From: Patagioenas fasciata
Taxonomy: Eukaryota; Chordata; Aves; Columbiformes; Columbidae
Assembly: GCF_037038585.1 (NCBI RefSeq)
Contig: NC_092523.1
Span: forward strand, 43,117,001-43,181,000
Length of the DNA: 64,000 nt
Direction: 5' to 3'
Below, piece by piece: positions 52,715 to 61,465 of this stretch. A program made the translations under genes and the position numbers. Below the pieces are notes generated by a model, which did not search any database, was not told the origin of the DNA, and worked only from the letters and a program-made list of their open reading frames with translations. How positions within the stretch are numbered: the stretch's first letter is position 1; each line of letters starts with the position of its first letter.

Positions 52715-52849
52715 TTACTGCGGTGAGCAGCGTTCATAAAAACGGAGCCAAGCCGGGGTGTGGGATAGTGTGCTTAGTCCGGTATCAAAAGACGGGCACC
52801 AGTCGAGCTGGCCACTCGCATCCTACGTTAAGACCGCGCTGATAAGATA
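52632..52849 (+). other. Retroviral untranslated leader
   Basis: Between primer-binding site and gag start. It holds the second repeat unit, a strong splice-donor-like CGG|TGAGC/G|GTGAGC site at 52722-52728, and short upstream open frames (one of 24 codons beginning in U5 at 52573, one of 20 codons at 52664-52726). The packaging signal would be expected here but cannot be recognised by eye. Confidence 0.7.
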
Positions 52850-53578
52850 ATGGATATTGAAACAGCCGCGGCACTGCTGACGACTATTCTCTCTAAGAGA
52901 GGTATTGAATCGTCACAGGAAAAGCTAATCACATTGATTTTTTTAGCTCAGAAGTGGGGACACTTTGGGGAAGTTCCACTTTTGTTTTCCCCAACGGAAT
53001 GGAGATCAGTGGGGGACACTATGTGGGACAAAACTATCAGAGGGGAAGAAGAGAAAGAAATTAAAGCTGTGAGAGAATTGTGGAAAACCGTATTAGAATC
53101 ATTAGAAGTTTTGAAATCGGAACAACGTGCCGCCCTAAGAGCCGCGGAGGCGCTTGTCCCAGAACAAACCTGGACTGATAAAACTTGTCGTCCAAAAGAA
53201 AAGAGGGGCCTGTGGGCTACTCTGTGGGGTCTGCCTGCCGTTCGGGGTGGTCGCGGGGTCCCGGCTCAGCCAATACTTTCACAATCCGATCTGCAACGCG
53301 GATTAGAAACCGCGCGGCTCGTAAACAAAGAACCGGAAGTTTCCCCCTCCGAGTCTCTGGGGCAATGTGCCAAGAAGGCGGAAGTGCAACTAGTCGACTG
53401 TCCGGATGTGGGAGGCCCTGAGTGCCGCCCTCCTCCTACCGCTCCGCCTCTGCCCTGCCCCGAGCCGGACGCCCCCCCTGCCTCCGAGAAAAGCGTGGGG
53501 GCCGGGCCGCCGCCGCCGCGAGGGGCCGGGGCCGCCTCAAACTTTGCCTCCGCAAGCACCCGCGGAAGTTTTTTGTGA
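52850..53578 (+). pseudogene. gag: gag 5' part: matrix and proline-rich region with PTAP
   Basis: Open frame of 242 codons starting at ATGG after the leader. Residues 1-100 look like a helical matrix domain (MDIETAAALL..., LIFLAQKWGHFGEVPLLFSPTEW). There is no glycine at position 2, so no myristoylation. Residues 105-160 are a basic linker. Residues 190-226 are proline-rich with the late-budding motif PTAP at 196-199, which in other retroviruses recruits TSG101. The frame ends at TGA 53576-53578 without reaching capsid. The capsid-like continuation is in another frame (next entry), so gag is interrupted in or near the GC-rich run at about 53510-53575. The 3' third of this ORF is far more GC-rich than pol. 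Confidence 0.85.
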
Positions 53579-54017
53579 GCCTCCTCCTACATCATTGGGC
53601 TCACCCCAAGCAGTAGAGCAGTTACTGCAAGTCATTACCAACAAGCTTGAACAACTTAACTTAAGAGTGTCAAATGTAAAGAAAAATAAGGAACAAATTG
53701 AGTTTCAAAAACCAGCTTGCCCTTCACAAACAATGCAATCAAAGGTGCCTATAGATTCTACTGACCAGCCGCAGCCCCGACGTAGCAGATGGTCAGGGGT
53801 CATCAAAGATGCCATTCTAGAAGGTGATTGGTCTCCAGCAAAATTAGCCCTACCGGTAATTCAAAATATGAACACTCAGACAGCGGTATGGGAACCACAC
53901 GATTGGAAAATTTTGCAACAAGCAAAACAAATAATCACAAACTATGGTATACGTTCAGCAGCTACCAGACACAAAGAACATCTCCGAACCTGTATCACAA
54001 TCAGCGACCAACCGTGA
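53579..54017 (+). pseudogene. gag: gag fragment: linker and start of capsid
   Basis: Continuation of gag in the frame +1 to the matrix ORF; the frame is open from before 53410 to TGA at 54015-54017. It shows a coiled-coil-like stretch (AVEQLLQVITNKLEQLNLRV) and then PVIQN...TAVWEPHDWKILQQAKQ, the usual start of class II capsid. It stops within the first capsid half. No major-homology region and no CCHC zinc knuckles are found before the pro domain begins, so roughly 1 kb of capsid and nucleocapsid coding sequence expected in a complete gag is deleted around 53960-54030. Confidence 0.85.
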
Positions 54018-54786
54018 ACCAGGCTTCTTTCACCTCAACAAGCCAAGCACCGCAGGAAGCCTCGGAGTTGATGTGGAGACAGCAGTAGATATAACATTGA
54101 CCAATACTGCAATTCATAGAATACCAACTAATGCTAAAGGACCTTTATTTAGACAAGATAGTCTCATTGGAGGCCTATTGATTGGCCGTTCTTCTGCTAG
54201 TATCAAAGGTCTTATAGTAATACCAGGTATAATTGATGCAGATTTCACAGGAACTGTTCAAATCCTGGCCTACACTCTGCATCCGCCAATTTTTATTCCT
54301 TCTGGGAGTAGAATAGCTCAGGTAGTAGCACTGGAAAACTGCCTACCAATACTTCCAGGAGTTCCTCCAGCATCCTCAACAGAAAGGCGTGATAAAGGAT
54401 TTGGATCGACAGGTCCTGCAGTTTGCTTCACCTCATCAATGACTCAGCGTCCCATGTTACGTGTGCAACTATTTCAGTCTGATTCTACTGTTGTTGTAGA
54501 GGTAAATGCAATGCTTGATACTGGAGCTGATGTCTCCATCATTAGTCAATTCAAATGGCCACGAAATTGGAAACTTCAAAAATCAATCTCTTCCACTGTT
54601 GCTGGAGTAGGGGGTCAAACTACTCCAAATATAAGTGTTGATCCCATTTCCATCAGCTTCCCTGAAGGTCAATGTGTTACCCTTAGGGTGTATGTAATGG
54701 AATTGCCAAGCAGCCTTGAGGCGCTTATTGGCCGTGACGTCTTGGGGCAACTTGGTGCTGTGTTAACTACTTCACCTTTTCCTTAG
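53944..54786 (+). CDS. pro: pro: dUTPase and aspartic protease
   Basis: Open frame of 280 codons; the recognisable protein begins near codon 36. dUTPase (about 36-158) removes dUTP to limit uracil incorporation. All five motifs are present: GSLGVD (38-43), GRSS (81-84), PGIIDADFTG (94-103), PSGSRIAQ (119-126) and GFGSTG (152-157). Protease (about 165-275) has the active-site LDTGAD (191-196), a glycine-rich flap GVGG (221-224) and LIGRDVLG (261-268). No G-patch domain follows, unlike Mason-Pfizer-type viruses. The frame ends at TAG 54784-54786. Relative to the preceding gag fragment it is in the +1 frame, which an ordinary -1 gag-pro shift would not reach. The first 35 codons are mostly out-of-frame gag sequence, so the natural start of the product is uncertain. 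Confidence 0.9.
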   Translation: MVYVQQLPDTKNISEPVSQSATNREPGFFHLNKPSTAGSLGVDVETAVDITLTNTAIHRIPTNAKGPLFRQDSLIGGLLIGRSSASIKGLIVIPGIIDADFTGTVQILAYTLHPPIFIPSGSRIAQVVALENCLPILPGVPPASSTERRDKGFGSTGPAVCFTSSMTQRPMLRVQLFQSDSTVVVEVNAMLDTGADVSIISQFKWPRNWKLQKSISSTVAGVGGQTTPNISVDPISISFPEGQCVTLRVYVMELPSSLEALIGRDVLGQLGAVLTTSPFP

Positions 54787-57476
54787 TGGTCACTGGAAAG
54801 CAGTTGCCCAACCCTCCATTGACCTGGTTAACAGATAGCCCAGTTTGGGTTGACCAGTGGCCATTAACAGAAGAGCGACTGCAAAAGGCACGTGAATTAG
54901 TAGAAGAGCAATTAGTTGCAGGCCATATCAAGCCTTCTACTAGTCCATGGAATACCCCAATTTTTGTAATACCAAAAAAGAGTGGAAAGTGGCGATTATT
55001 ACATGACTTGCGAAAGGTAAATGATCAAATGCAAGCCATGGGTGCTTTACAGCCTGGATTACCATCACCTGTAATGTTACCAGAAAATTGGCATATTCTA
55101 ATTATAGATTTAAAGGATTGTTTCTTTACCATTCCTTTACATGAGCAAGATACACAGCGTTTTGCATTTACACTGCCTTCAGTAAACAAAGCGGAACCAG
55201 CTAAAAGGTATGAGTGGGTAGTGCTACCGCAAGGTATGAAAAATTCTCCTACACTGTGCCAAATGTATGTTGCATGGGCACTTCAACCTATTCGTGCATC
55301 ATGGAAACAAACAATTATTTATCATTATATGGATGATATTCTGTTCTGTCAACAAGCTGAGTTCACAGAAAGTTCCATAGTCCAAATTACGATCAAACTC
55401 AAAGAAAAGGGGTTGGTTATAGCTCCAGAGAAAGTTCAAAAGTCTGCACCTTGGAAATACCTTGGTTGGTCCATTTGTGATGCACAGATTCGTCCACAAA
55501 AAATTGAATTACATACTGATTTACAAACATTAAATGATGTCCAAAAATTGTTAGGGGACATACAATGGATTAGAAATTGCGTAGGCATTACTAACAATGA
55601 TATAGCACCTCTTACTTCACTTCTAAAAGGAGGTGATCCAGCTAAGAAAATAAGCTTAGAGTCCGTGCATCTCAAATGTCTTTCTGATATTATACAAAAA
55701 GTACAGACAAATTGGTCTAGCCGAAGACTTTCTGATCGACCAATTTCCCTCCTTATTAGCAATCTACAACATCCGTGTGCAATCATCTGCCAGTGGCAAA
55801 ACAAAAACGGGGAATTCCCCATAGATGTTGCTACAGATTCTTCCTTTTGTGCCACTGTCAGATTGAAAACAGAAAATGATTTGCGATTATTAGAGTGGAT
55901 TTTTCTCAGTGTCCAACCAAAATTCAGTATTCAGACGAGACCAGAAGCAATTGGAGAATTGATTCGAAAAGGAAGATCTCGAATATTAGAAATTAGCGGT
56001 CAGGAACCAGATGACATCAGTATTCCGATAAATGGAGCCGATTTAGAATGGTGGCTGAGACATTCGATGCCTATACAGAATGCATTATTAGGATTTATAG
56101 GCAAGGTACATTCACGACAACCAAAAGGTAAACTATGGCAATTCCTTAGAACAAATCAGTGGTTAGAGAGAAGCAAAGTAAAAGCAAAACCTGTTGAAGG
56201 CCTTACAGTATATACAGATGCAGGAAAACGAAGACACCAGGCAGCATGTGTCTGGCAAGAGAATAGTCAATGGAAACAGCATTTAATTGAAGGTTCAAAA
56301 GAGGATTCATTGCAGACTTTAGAGCTCACGGCAGTAATATGGGCCTTAAATAATTGGCTGAAATCTGCTTTAAATGTTGTCACAGATTCTTTGTATGTAG
56401 CAGGTGTAATACCCAGAATGGAAAATGCCCTGTTAAGACAATCGAATAATCCTCGATTAGGAAAATTGTTTGTACAATTGAGAGCTATTTTAAATCAAAG
56501 AAAAGAACCCTGTTGTGTGATTCACATCCGCAGTCATCAATGGAATCTTGGTCTAGGTGAAGGAAATCAAATTGCAGATAGTTTAGTAAGTTCAGTACAG
56601 CACATGCCTCCAACAGATAAATTCCAACAAGCGAGACAAAGTCATGAGAGCTTTCATCAGAATGCCAGAGGTCTCCAAAGACAATTCGATTTAACTTTAA
56701 ATGAAGCAAGAAGTATTGTACAGGCATGTCCTCAGTGTGGAAGCCAGATGTTAGGTATAGGAATCGGTGTCAATCCTCGAGGTTTAAAAGCCTTAGAAGT
56801 ATGGCAAATGGATGTGACACATGTGCCAGAATTTGGAAGACTTAAATATGTGCATGTCACAATTGATACTTTTTCAAAAATGATATGGGCTACTGCTTTA
56901 CCAGGAGAAAAAGCACTACATGTATGTAAACATCTTACAGCTTGTTTTGCTGTAATGGGTGTCCCAGAAAAGATTAAAACAGACAATGGCCCTGCCTATG
57001 TTAGCCAGAAAGTTAGAACTTTTCTAATGAAATGGGGAGTGAAACACGTTACAGGTATACCTCATTCCCCAACAGGCCAAGGAATCATCGAGAGAGCACA
57101 TCAAATGATTAAAGGGTATTTGAGCAAACAGAAGCAAGAAGAGTTAGATTGTCAACAGCGTTTAGCAAAGGTGTTGTTTACCTTGAATTATTTATGTCTA
57201 ACTGGAGATCATGAGGAGCCTCCTGTGATCATTCATCATTATCAGATCAGACTAGGAAGGAAAAACACTTTACCGGAATTCATGGTGAGATATCGTGATC
57301 CCACCACTGGATTGTGGAAGGGACCAGTACCTGTTATTTTTAATGGTAGAGGGTATATGTGTCTCTCCACAGATCAAGGTCCATTATGGGTTCCAAGCCG
57401 AGCAGTAAAGCCGGAGTTGAAACAAACTCAACCAAGTCAACTCCCTGCAGCAGAACCCTCGGAGGTCACAGAGTGA
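54738..57476 (+). CDS. pol: pol: reverse transcriptase, RNase H, integrase
   Basis: Frame open from 54738 to TGA 57474-57476, overlapping the end of pro by 49 bases in the -1 frame, as expected for pro-pol frameshifting. Counting from codon GTG at 54786 (896 codons): reverse transcriptase has D108 (IIDLKD), LPQGMKNSP (148-156) and YMDD (181-184). RNase H has D478, E513, D534 and D598. Integrase has the zinc-binding H620/H624 and C648/C651, then D676, D733 and E769 with the canonical 35-residue spacing, and a carboxy domain with GRGYMCLSTDQGPLWVPSRAV. I see no stop, frameshift or missing catalytic residue. The reverse-transcriptase to integrase layout is that of class II retroviruses. Without a start codon of its own it depends on translation from upstream, which is now broken by the gag lesions. 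Confidence 0.95.
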   Translation, partial: RLGATWCCVNYFTFSLVVTGKQLPNPPLTWLTDSPVWVDQWPLTEERLQKARELVEEQLVAGHIKPSTSPWNTPIFVIPKKSGKWRLLHDLRKVNDQMQAMGALQPGLPSPVMLPENWHILIIDLKDCFFTIPLHEQDTQRFAFTLPSVNKAEPAKRYEWVVLPQGMKNSPTLCQMYVAWALQPIRASWKQTIIYHYMDDILFCQQAEFTESSIVQITIKLKEKGLVIAPEKVQKSAPWKYLGWSICDAQIRPQKIELHTDLQTLNDVQKLLGDIQWIRNCVGITNNDIAPLTSLLKGGDPAKKISLESVHLKCLSDIIQKVQTNWSSRRLSDRPISLLISNLQHPCAIICQWQNKNGEFPIDVATDSSFCATVRLKTENDLRLLEWIFLSVQPKFSIQTRPEAIGELIRKGRSRILEISGQEPDDISIPINGADLEWWLRHSMPIQNALLGFIGKVHSRQPKGKLWQFLRTNQWLERSKVKAKPVEGLTVYTDAGKRRHQAACVWQENSQWKQHLIEGSKEDSLQTLELTAVIWALNNWLKSALNVVTDSLYVAGVIPRMENALLRQSNNPRLGKLFVQLRAILNQRKEPCCVIHIRSHQWNLGLGEGNQIADSLVSSVQHMPPTDKFQQARQSHESFHQNARGLQRQFDLTLNEARSIVQACPQCGSQMLGIGIGVNPRGLKALEVWQMDVTHVPEFGRLKYVHVTIDTFSKMIWATALPGEKALHVCKHLTACFAVMGVPEKIKTDNGPAYVSQKVRTFLMKWGVKHVTGIPHSPTGQGIIERAHQMIKGYLSKQKQEELDCQQRLAKVLFTLNYLCLTGDHEEPPVIIHHYQIRLGRKNTLPEFMVRYRDPTTGLWKGPVPVIFNGRGYMCLSTDQGPLWVPSRAVKPELKQTQPSQLPAAEPSEVTE

Positions 57477-57603
57477 GGTGTAACCTTTGCATTGATTTAG
57501 CTGTGACATGTATGCGTACTATAGTTATATAAGTAGATCTTTAAACACCACTACCTCTTGAGTAAGTTTATCAACACCCAGCACATCGTTTGTTATAAGT
57601 TGA
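57477..57603 (+). other. Short pol-env junction remnant
   Basis: About 130 bp between the pol stop and the env-tail frame. No signal peptide, surface-unit or fusion-peptide coding sequence is present, so env has been removed here. Stops occur in all frames. Confidence 0.7.
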
Positions 57604-57876
57604 GTATCTTTAAACCAAAGTTCTTGGAATTTGTTTAATCAATCCATTGCGATATTTAAATGGCAATGGAATACCTCAGGTTTATTGCAAAGTGCACTGT
57701 TTACGTTGATTGTTGTTGTTATTTATATGTTATGTATAAGTTGTTTCTTATCACATATCAAAAAAGGATTAGAACACACAGCTAATCAATCCTGGCTTGT
57801 CCAAAAAGAAAAAAAAAAAAAAAGGAGGAATTGTGGAGAGTCTCTGGCTGTGTGCTGTGAACAAGCCAGGGCTTGA
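57604..57876 (+). pseudogene. env: env remnant: membrane anchor and cytoplasmic tail
   Basis: Open frame with FKWQWNTSGLLQSALF, then a strongly hydrophobic span (TLIVVVIYMLCISCFL) and a basic tail (HIKKGLEHTANQSWLVQKEKKKK). This has the shape of the end of a betaretrovirus-like transmembrane Env subunit, whose coding sequence normally runs into the polypurine tract. No ectodomain, fusion peptide or cysteine motif is left, so no entry function can remain. The frame continues into the 3' LTR by chance. Assignment rests on position and hydrophobic pattern, not on a recognised domain. Confidence 0.6.
57809..57831 (+). promoter_or_regulatory. Polypurine tract
   Basis: Fifteen A residues followed by GGAGGAAT directly before the 3' LTR (TGTGG at 57832). 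It primes plus-strand DNA synthesis. The A-run is long for such a tract and overlaps the env tail. Confidence 0.85.
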
Positions 57877-58280
57877 TGCGGCTGTGCTACACGGAAGGAT
57901 TTCCCTGAGACACCAGAGACAAAAGGAAAGTAAACAGAAGCTGGTCTGCCCTCAACCCGGGCTGCAGGAGGGGCGTTGCCGCTGCGCATGAACAGTCTGT
58001 GAACAGTGCCCTGCAGCCAATCACCATAGTGGGGGGGGATGAGTGACTGTGAGTGTAACCAATTGTAGCCTGCACTTGCCGCATGGCCTTTTGGTATAGA
58101 GTATATAAGGCTTGGAAAAACGTGGTCTCGGGGACATTGATATTCAGTGTTGTTTAAGAGTTCATTAAAGAGTACGGATGGTAAATTCACATTGAATTAG
58201 ACTCCTTACTCTCGCCCGGCCCGCCCGTTCGATCAAAGAGCTTATGCCGGCGTCTGGATTCGTCGAATTTGCTACCGCCA
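57832..58280 (+). repeat. 3' LTR
   Basis: 449 bp, identical at every position to the 5' LTR (constant offset of 5671 bases from start to end). It ends ACCGCCA and is followed by CAACAG. It carries the same CCAAT, TATA and ATTAAA signals, so it supplies the poly(A) site of the provirus and a potential rightward promoter. Confidence 0.95.
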
Positions 58281-58286
58281 CAACAG
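58281..58286. repeat. Target-site duplication, right copy
   Basis: CAACAG, matching 52155-52160. Host sequence continues with CTCCTGAGGATTC. Confidence 0.85.
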
Positions 58287-61200
58287 CTCCTGAGGATTCT
58301 GGTCTTTATTACTTATCTTGTAATAGGACATGCATAGGAAACATAATTCTACTGCTCTGACTAAAGCAAAGTGACAAGCCCCTTTATTTTCAAAATTAAG
58401 TACCACTACATAAAACTGTACAGAAATAACCAAACCATACCTGCATTTTCTAGTAGTTCAAAATGGCTTGAGATCTAAACAACCCAAAACATAGCTACTA
58501 GTGACAGTATTTCCTAGAGGGAATATAATTACAGTTTCACATTGTCTTTTACCTCGTCTTTTGTTTTTGGATGGCAGAAGATGGAAAGATAATTAAAACC
58601 AAGGAGAAGAAACAACTAAAACCACAGTGACATTAACTGAAATAGCACAATGGGCACTTACGTGTCTAGAAATAGAAAACCATTTTTGCATGTCATTGTT
58701 TCCAGCTGTAAATGTGAATTTGTAGAATTAAATACTGTCTTTTGGGGCTGTGTAAAATGTTACTAACAATTGCAGCTTTATAGCACGGTGCATATCAATG
58801 TGTGATACAACTGGAAGTTACACACCATTATGTAGCACTGAATCTTGAGCCACCATTCAACAAAAAACTCTTACACCTTTCCATACAAGCATCCTGGTCG
58901 CCTGTATATTTACCTCCTATCATTTAAGACCTTTTCATGCACAGTAACTTCTCAGTGATTGGGCCATAGGGAGTTGGTCAGTATGGCTAACAAAATCCTG
59001 TCTAGTAGCAGCATATGTGGAAATAGAGGGCTACAGAGAAATGAAAGGGTTAATTTCACCCCATTAGGAAATGTTAATGCCCCATAAGATGATAACCTGT
59101 AAACTGTTTTAAATATGACCATGTGTCTTCATGAAGTTGAAATGTATCTCAAAATATATCCTTTGTGCTCCATAGGCCTCCTTATATCTGGAAACTACGT
59201 GTTAGGGAAGTTCATATGGGAGACTTTATTAATAATGTCCGGAGGTGCCCATATTTACCTGTGGTTTCAGGGGTCTGGTGCTAGGAGATACAAACAATCT
59301 ACAGAAAAGCCCTATGATAAGTTTGCCATGATATCTGTAAAGACACAGACTAGTACTTCCCTGCAAATAGGGTTTGAGCCTTGCAATTACATTTGTGTCT
59401 AGAAACCTGTAACTGAAACTTGTTATTTGTTTACAGTAAACACTTACTCAAATTCTCATCATCTATATGGTTCCTGATGTGTCAAGAGCACTGAAAATCA
59501 CACATCTCCAAAACACACTTACTTTCTTATCAGCTTTATTAAATAAACAAATTGGCAGCATATTTTTCCTGTATTGGGAAGAAATATAACCCCGACTCCC
59601 ATAAATCTAGCTGAACTATTATGCATCAACATTACCTAAGTTCAAGCTGTAGCACAAGTCTGGCTTCAAACTTTTTCAGCTTTATAATTCGGCACAATGT
59701 TGTAAACAACTTACCCATTTTGGACTCTCTACCATTTAGTGGCTGAATTGTATAGTCACTTAGATCTCCTGTTGTCTTCCAGAAGTCCTGAAGTACTTCA
59801 CAATGTTTGGCATAATTTTCTTTGTAGTACTGAGAATGGAACAAACACAGAAGTCTTCGATGAAGTATTCAAGTAATCAGTTTATATTATATTCGGAATA
59901 AAATTCAGAGCTACTGAGAAACAGAAGCATTTATTGTGAAATCTGCCTCACATGTCTGAATGTCTCCCAAACATGATGTTTATCATGGAACATATTAATT
60001 GTACAACTCTTGGTAGTTTTTCATGAAAATAAGTAGATCTAGTAGTCTGACAGTACATTCCACATTTACATGGGTATATGAAGTGTGCAATCTATTCAAT
60101 TCACACTAATCATAAATTGTTGTTACTAAATAATGACTTGTGTGGACAAGTGTGGATCTGCATAGATTAAATTGGATTTCACTCTTTTTTTTCCTAATAG
60201 GTAAGGCCTATCAGCCAGTCACCTTGACTGACTCTTCCCTCCTTTGGTTTAGAGGCAGCTACTTCTAAAGAGCTTCTGGAAACAATTTCATTTGTAAAAG
60301 TGAGAAGCAAAACAGATCAGTTAGTCAGATTGTAAGCTTGGTGCTGCAAAAATGAGAAGAAAAAGCAGTTTGTCTCCTTCTGATTTTCTTTTAAATTTAT
60401 TTTCCTTTAGTTTCCCAGAGGAAATTGAAAGGATTTCAAGATGACATGTGCCTTACTGCAGTCTTAATTAATTTATAGTGAAACAGTGCCAGAAAAGGGA
60501 GATACAGCTTTACTACATGGCATCACATGGAATCTAGGAGCTAAATTAACCTGCCATTCTTGTCTCTAATGATCCTTTAAAAAATTTACAACACAATAGA
60601 ATTCCAGTGTGTTCAAAAGGAATGTTCCTTTGCTTAGTTATGTTTCAGCGTTACATCCTGCTGCATGCATTTAGAATTTGATCTCCTTTCCTTTTCAGTT
60701 ACAACAAATGTCTTAATAAGATAAATACCTTAACAAGACAAAATAAGAAGACGAATATAGATAGTGAGGAAATCCTATGTCCCTTCAGATGCTTGGCACC
60801 CTGTGTTTGTGCAGCATCAGACAGAGCCCAGATGGGCTTTCTCAAGGTACACTGTGGAGAACAGACCCTGCCCATGGAGAGAAGCTCTCCTTTTGGATAT
60901 TCAAGCTGATATGTAATTTCTTTACAACTCTGTTCCTAGAGGCTGTTCACATAACAACTTTTTGCTGCAATTTTAGATAAAGTTAAGGCCATGCAGGTAG
61001 CAGAACCACCAGTATGGAGTGAGAGCGCCCCTCAGGCTCCTCTGTTGCAATGAGCTGGTTGGGTTCATCCTATGGCCAAGGCATTTGTGCAACACCTGAC
61101 AGACTGAGTGGGCACATACTGGTGGTTATCCCAGTCAGGATGTATATTAACACAGAACCTTTCTTGGTACTTCAGTATAGGTACATTTATTATGTAGTCA

Positions 61201-61465
61201 ATCAGCTGATGTGCAGATTTGCCATGGCTTGGTCCTGGAAGAATCAGAGCAATTGTTTATTGATGTTGGGCTTTTTAAGTGAAAAGAAAGTGTGGATAAG
61301 AGGTACCCGAATTAATTTTACTCCTACTAGGAAATTCTGGACAATAATGGAGAATTATTCATTAACTACAGATTTTGTACAACTAGTTTTATTTTTCAGA
61401 GGTTCCACTTGATTCTATTTTCATCTTCAGCCAGCAGCTCCTAACTTACAACTTACTAAATATAA
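58287..61465. other. Intergenic sequence between the retrovirus and CR1
   Basis: AT-rich host DNA. The open frames here are short and have no recognisable domain. No splice-bounded exon, RNA gene or repeat was identified. Confidence 0.6.

Larger units (their letters stand above)
52161..58280 (+). mobile_element. Recent class II (ERVK-like) endogenous retrovirus, internally deleted
   Basis: 6120-bp provirus with 449-bp LTRs (TG...CA), a 6-bp target duplication, primer-binding site, broken gag, pro with dUTPase, pol and a polypurine tract. The order dUTPase-protease in a frame separate from pol, a YMDD reverse transcriptase, TGTGG LTR start and 6-bp duplication all point to a betaretrovirus-like (ERVK, class II) element. 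The LTRs do not differ at any position, so it is young. Capsid (beyond its first part), nucleocapsid and nearly all of env are missing, which accounts for the short length compared with about 8-9 kb for a complete relative. It sits about 6.5 kb upstream of TMA16, transcribed in the opposite direction. Because its own gag and env are defective, it must have been packaged by proteins from another copy (inference). Confidence 0.95.

Noticed and set aside
59632..59844. Minus-strand ORF with a protein-like end (KLFTTLCRIIKLKKFEARL)
   Set aside because: Only 70 codons, no recognised family, no matching exons nearby; probably chance.
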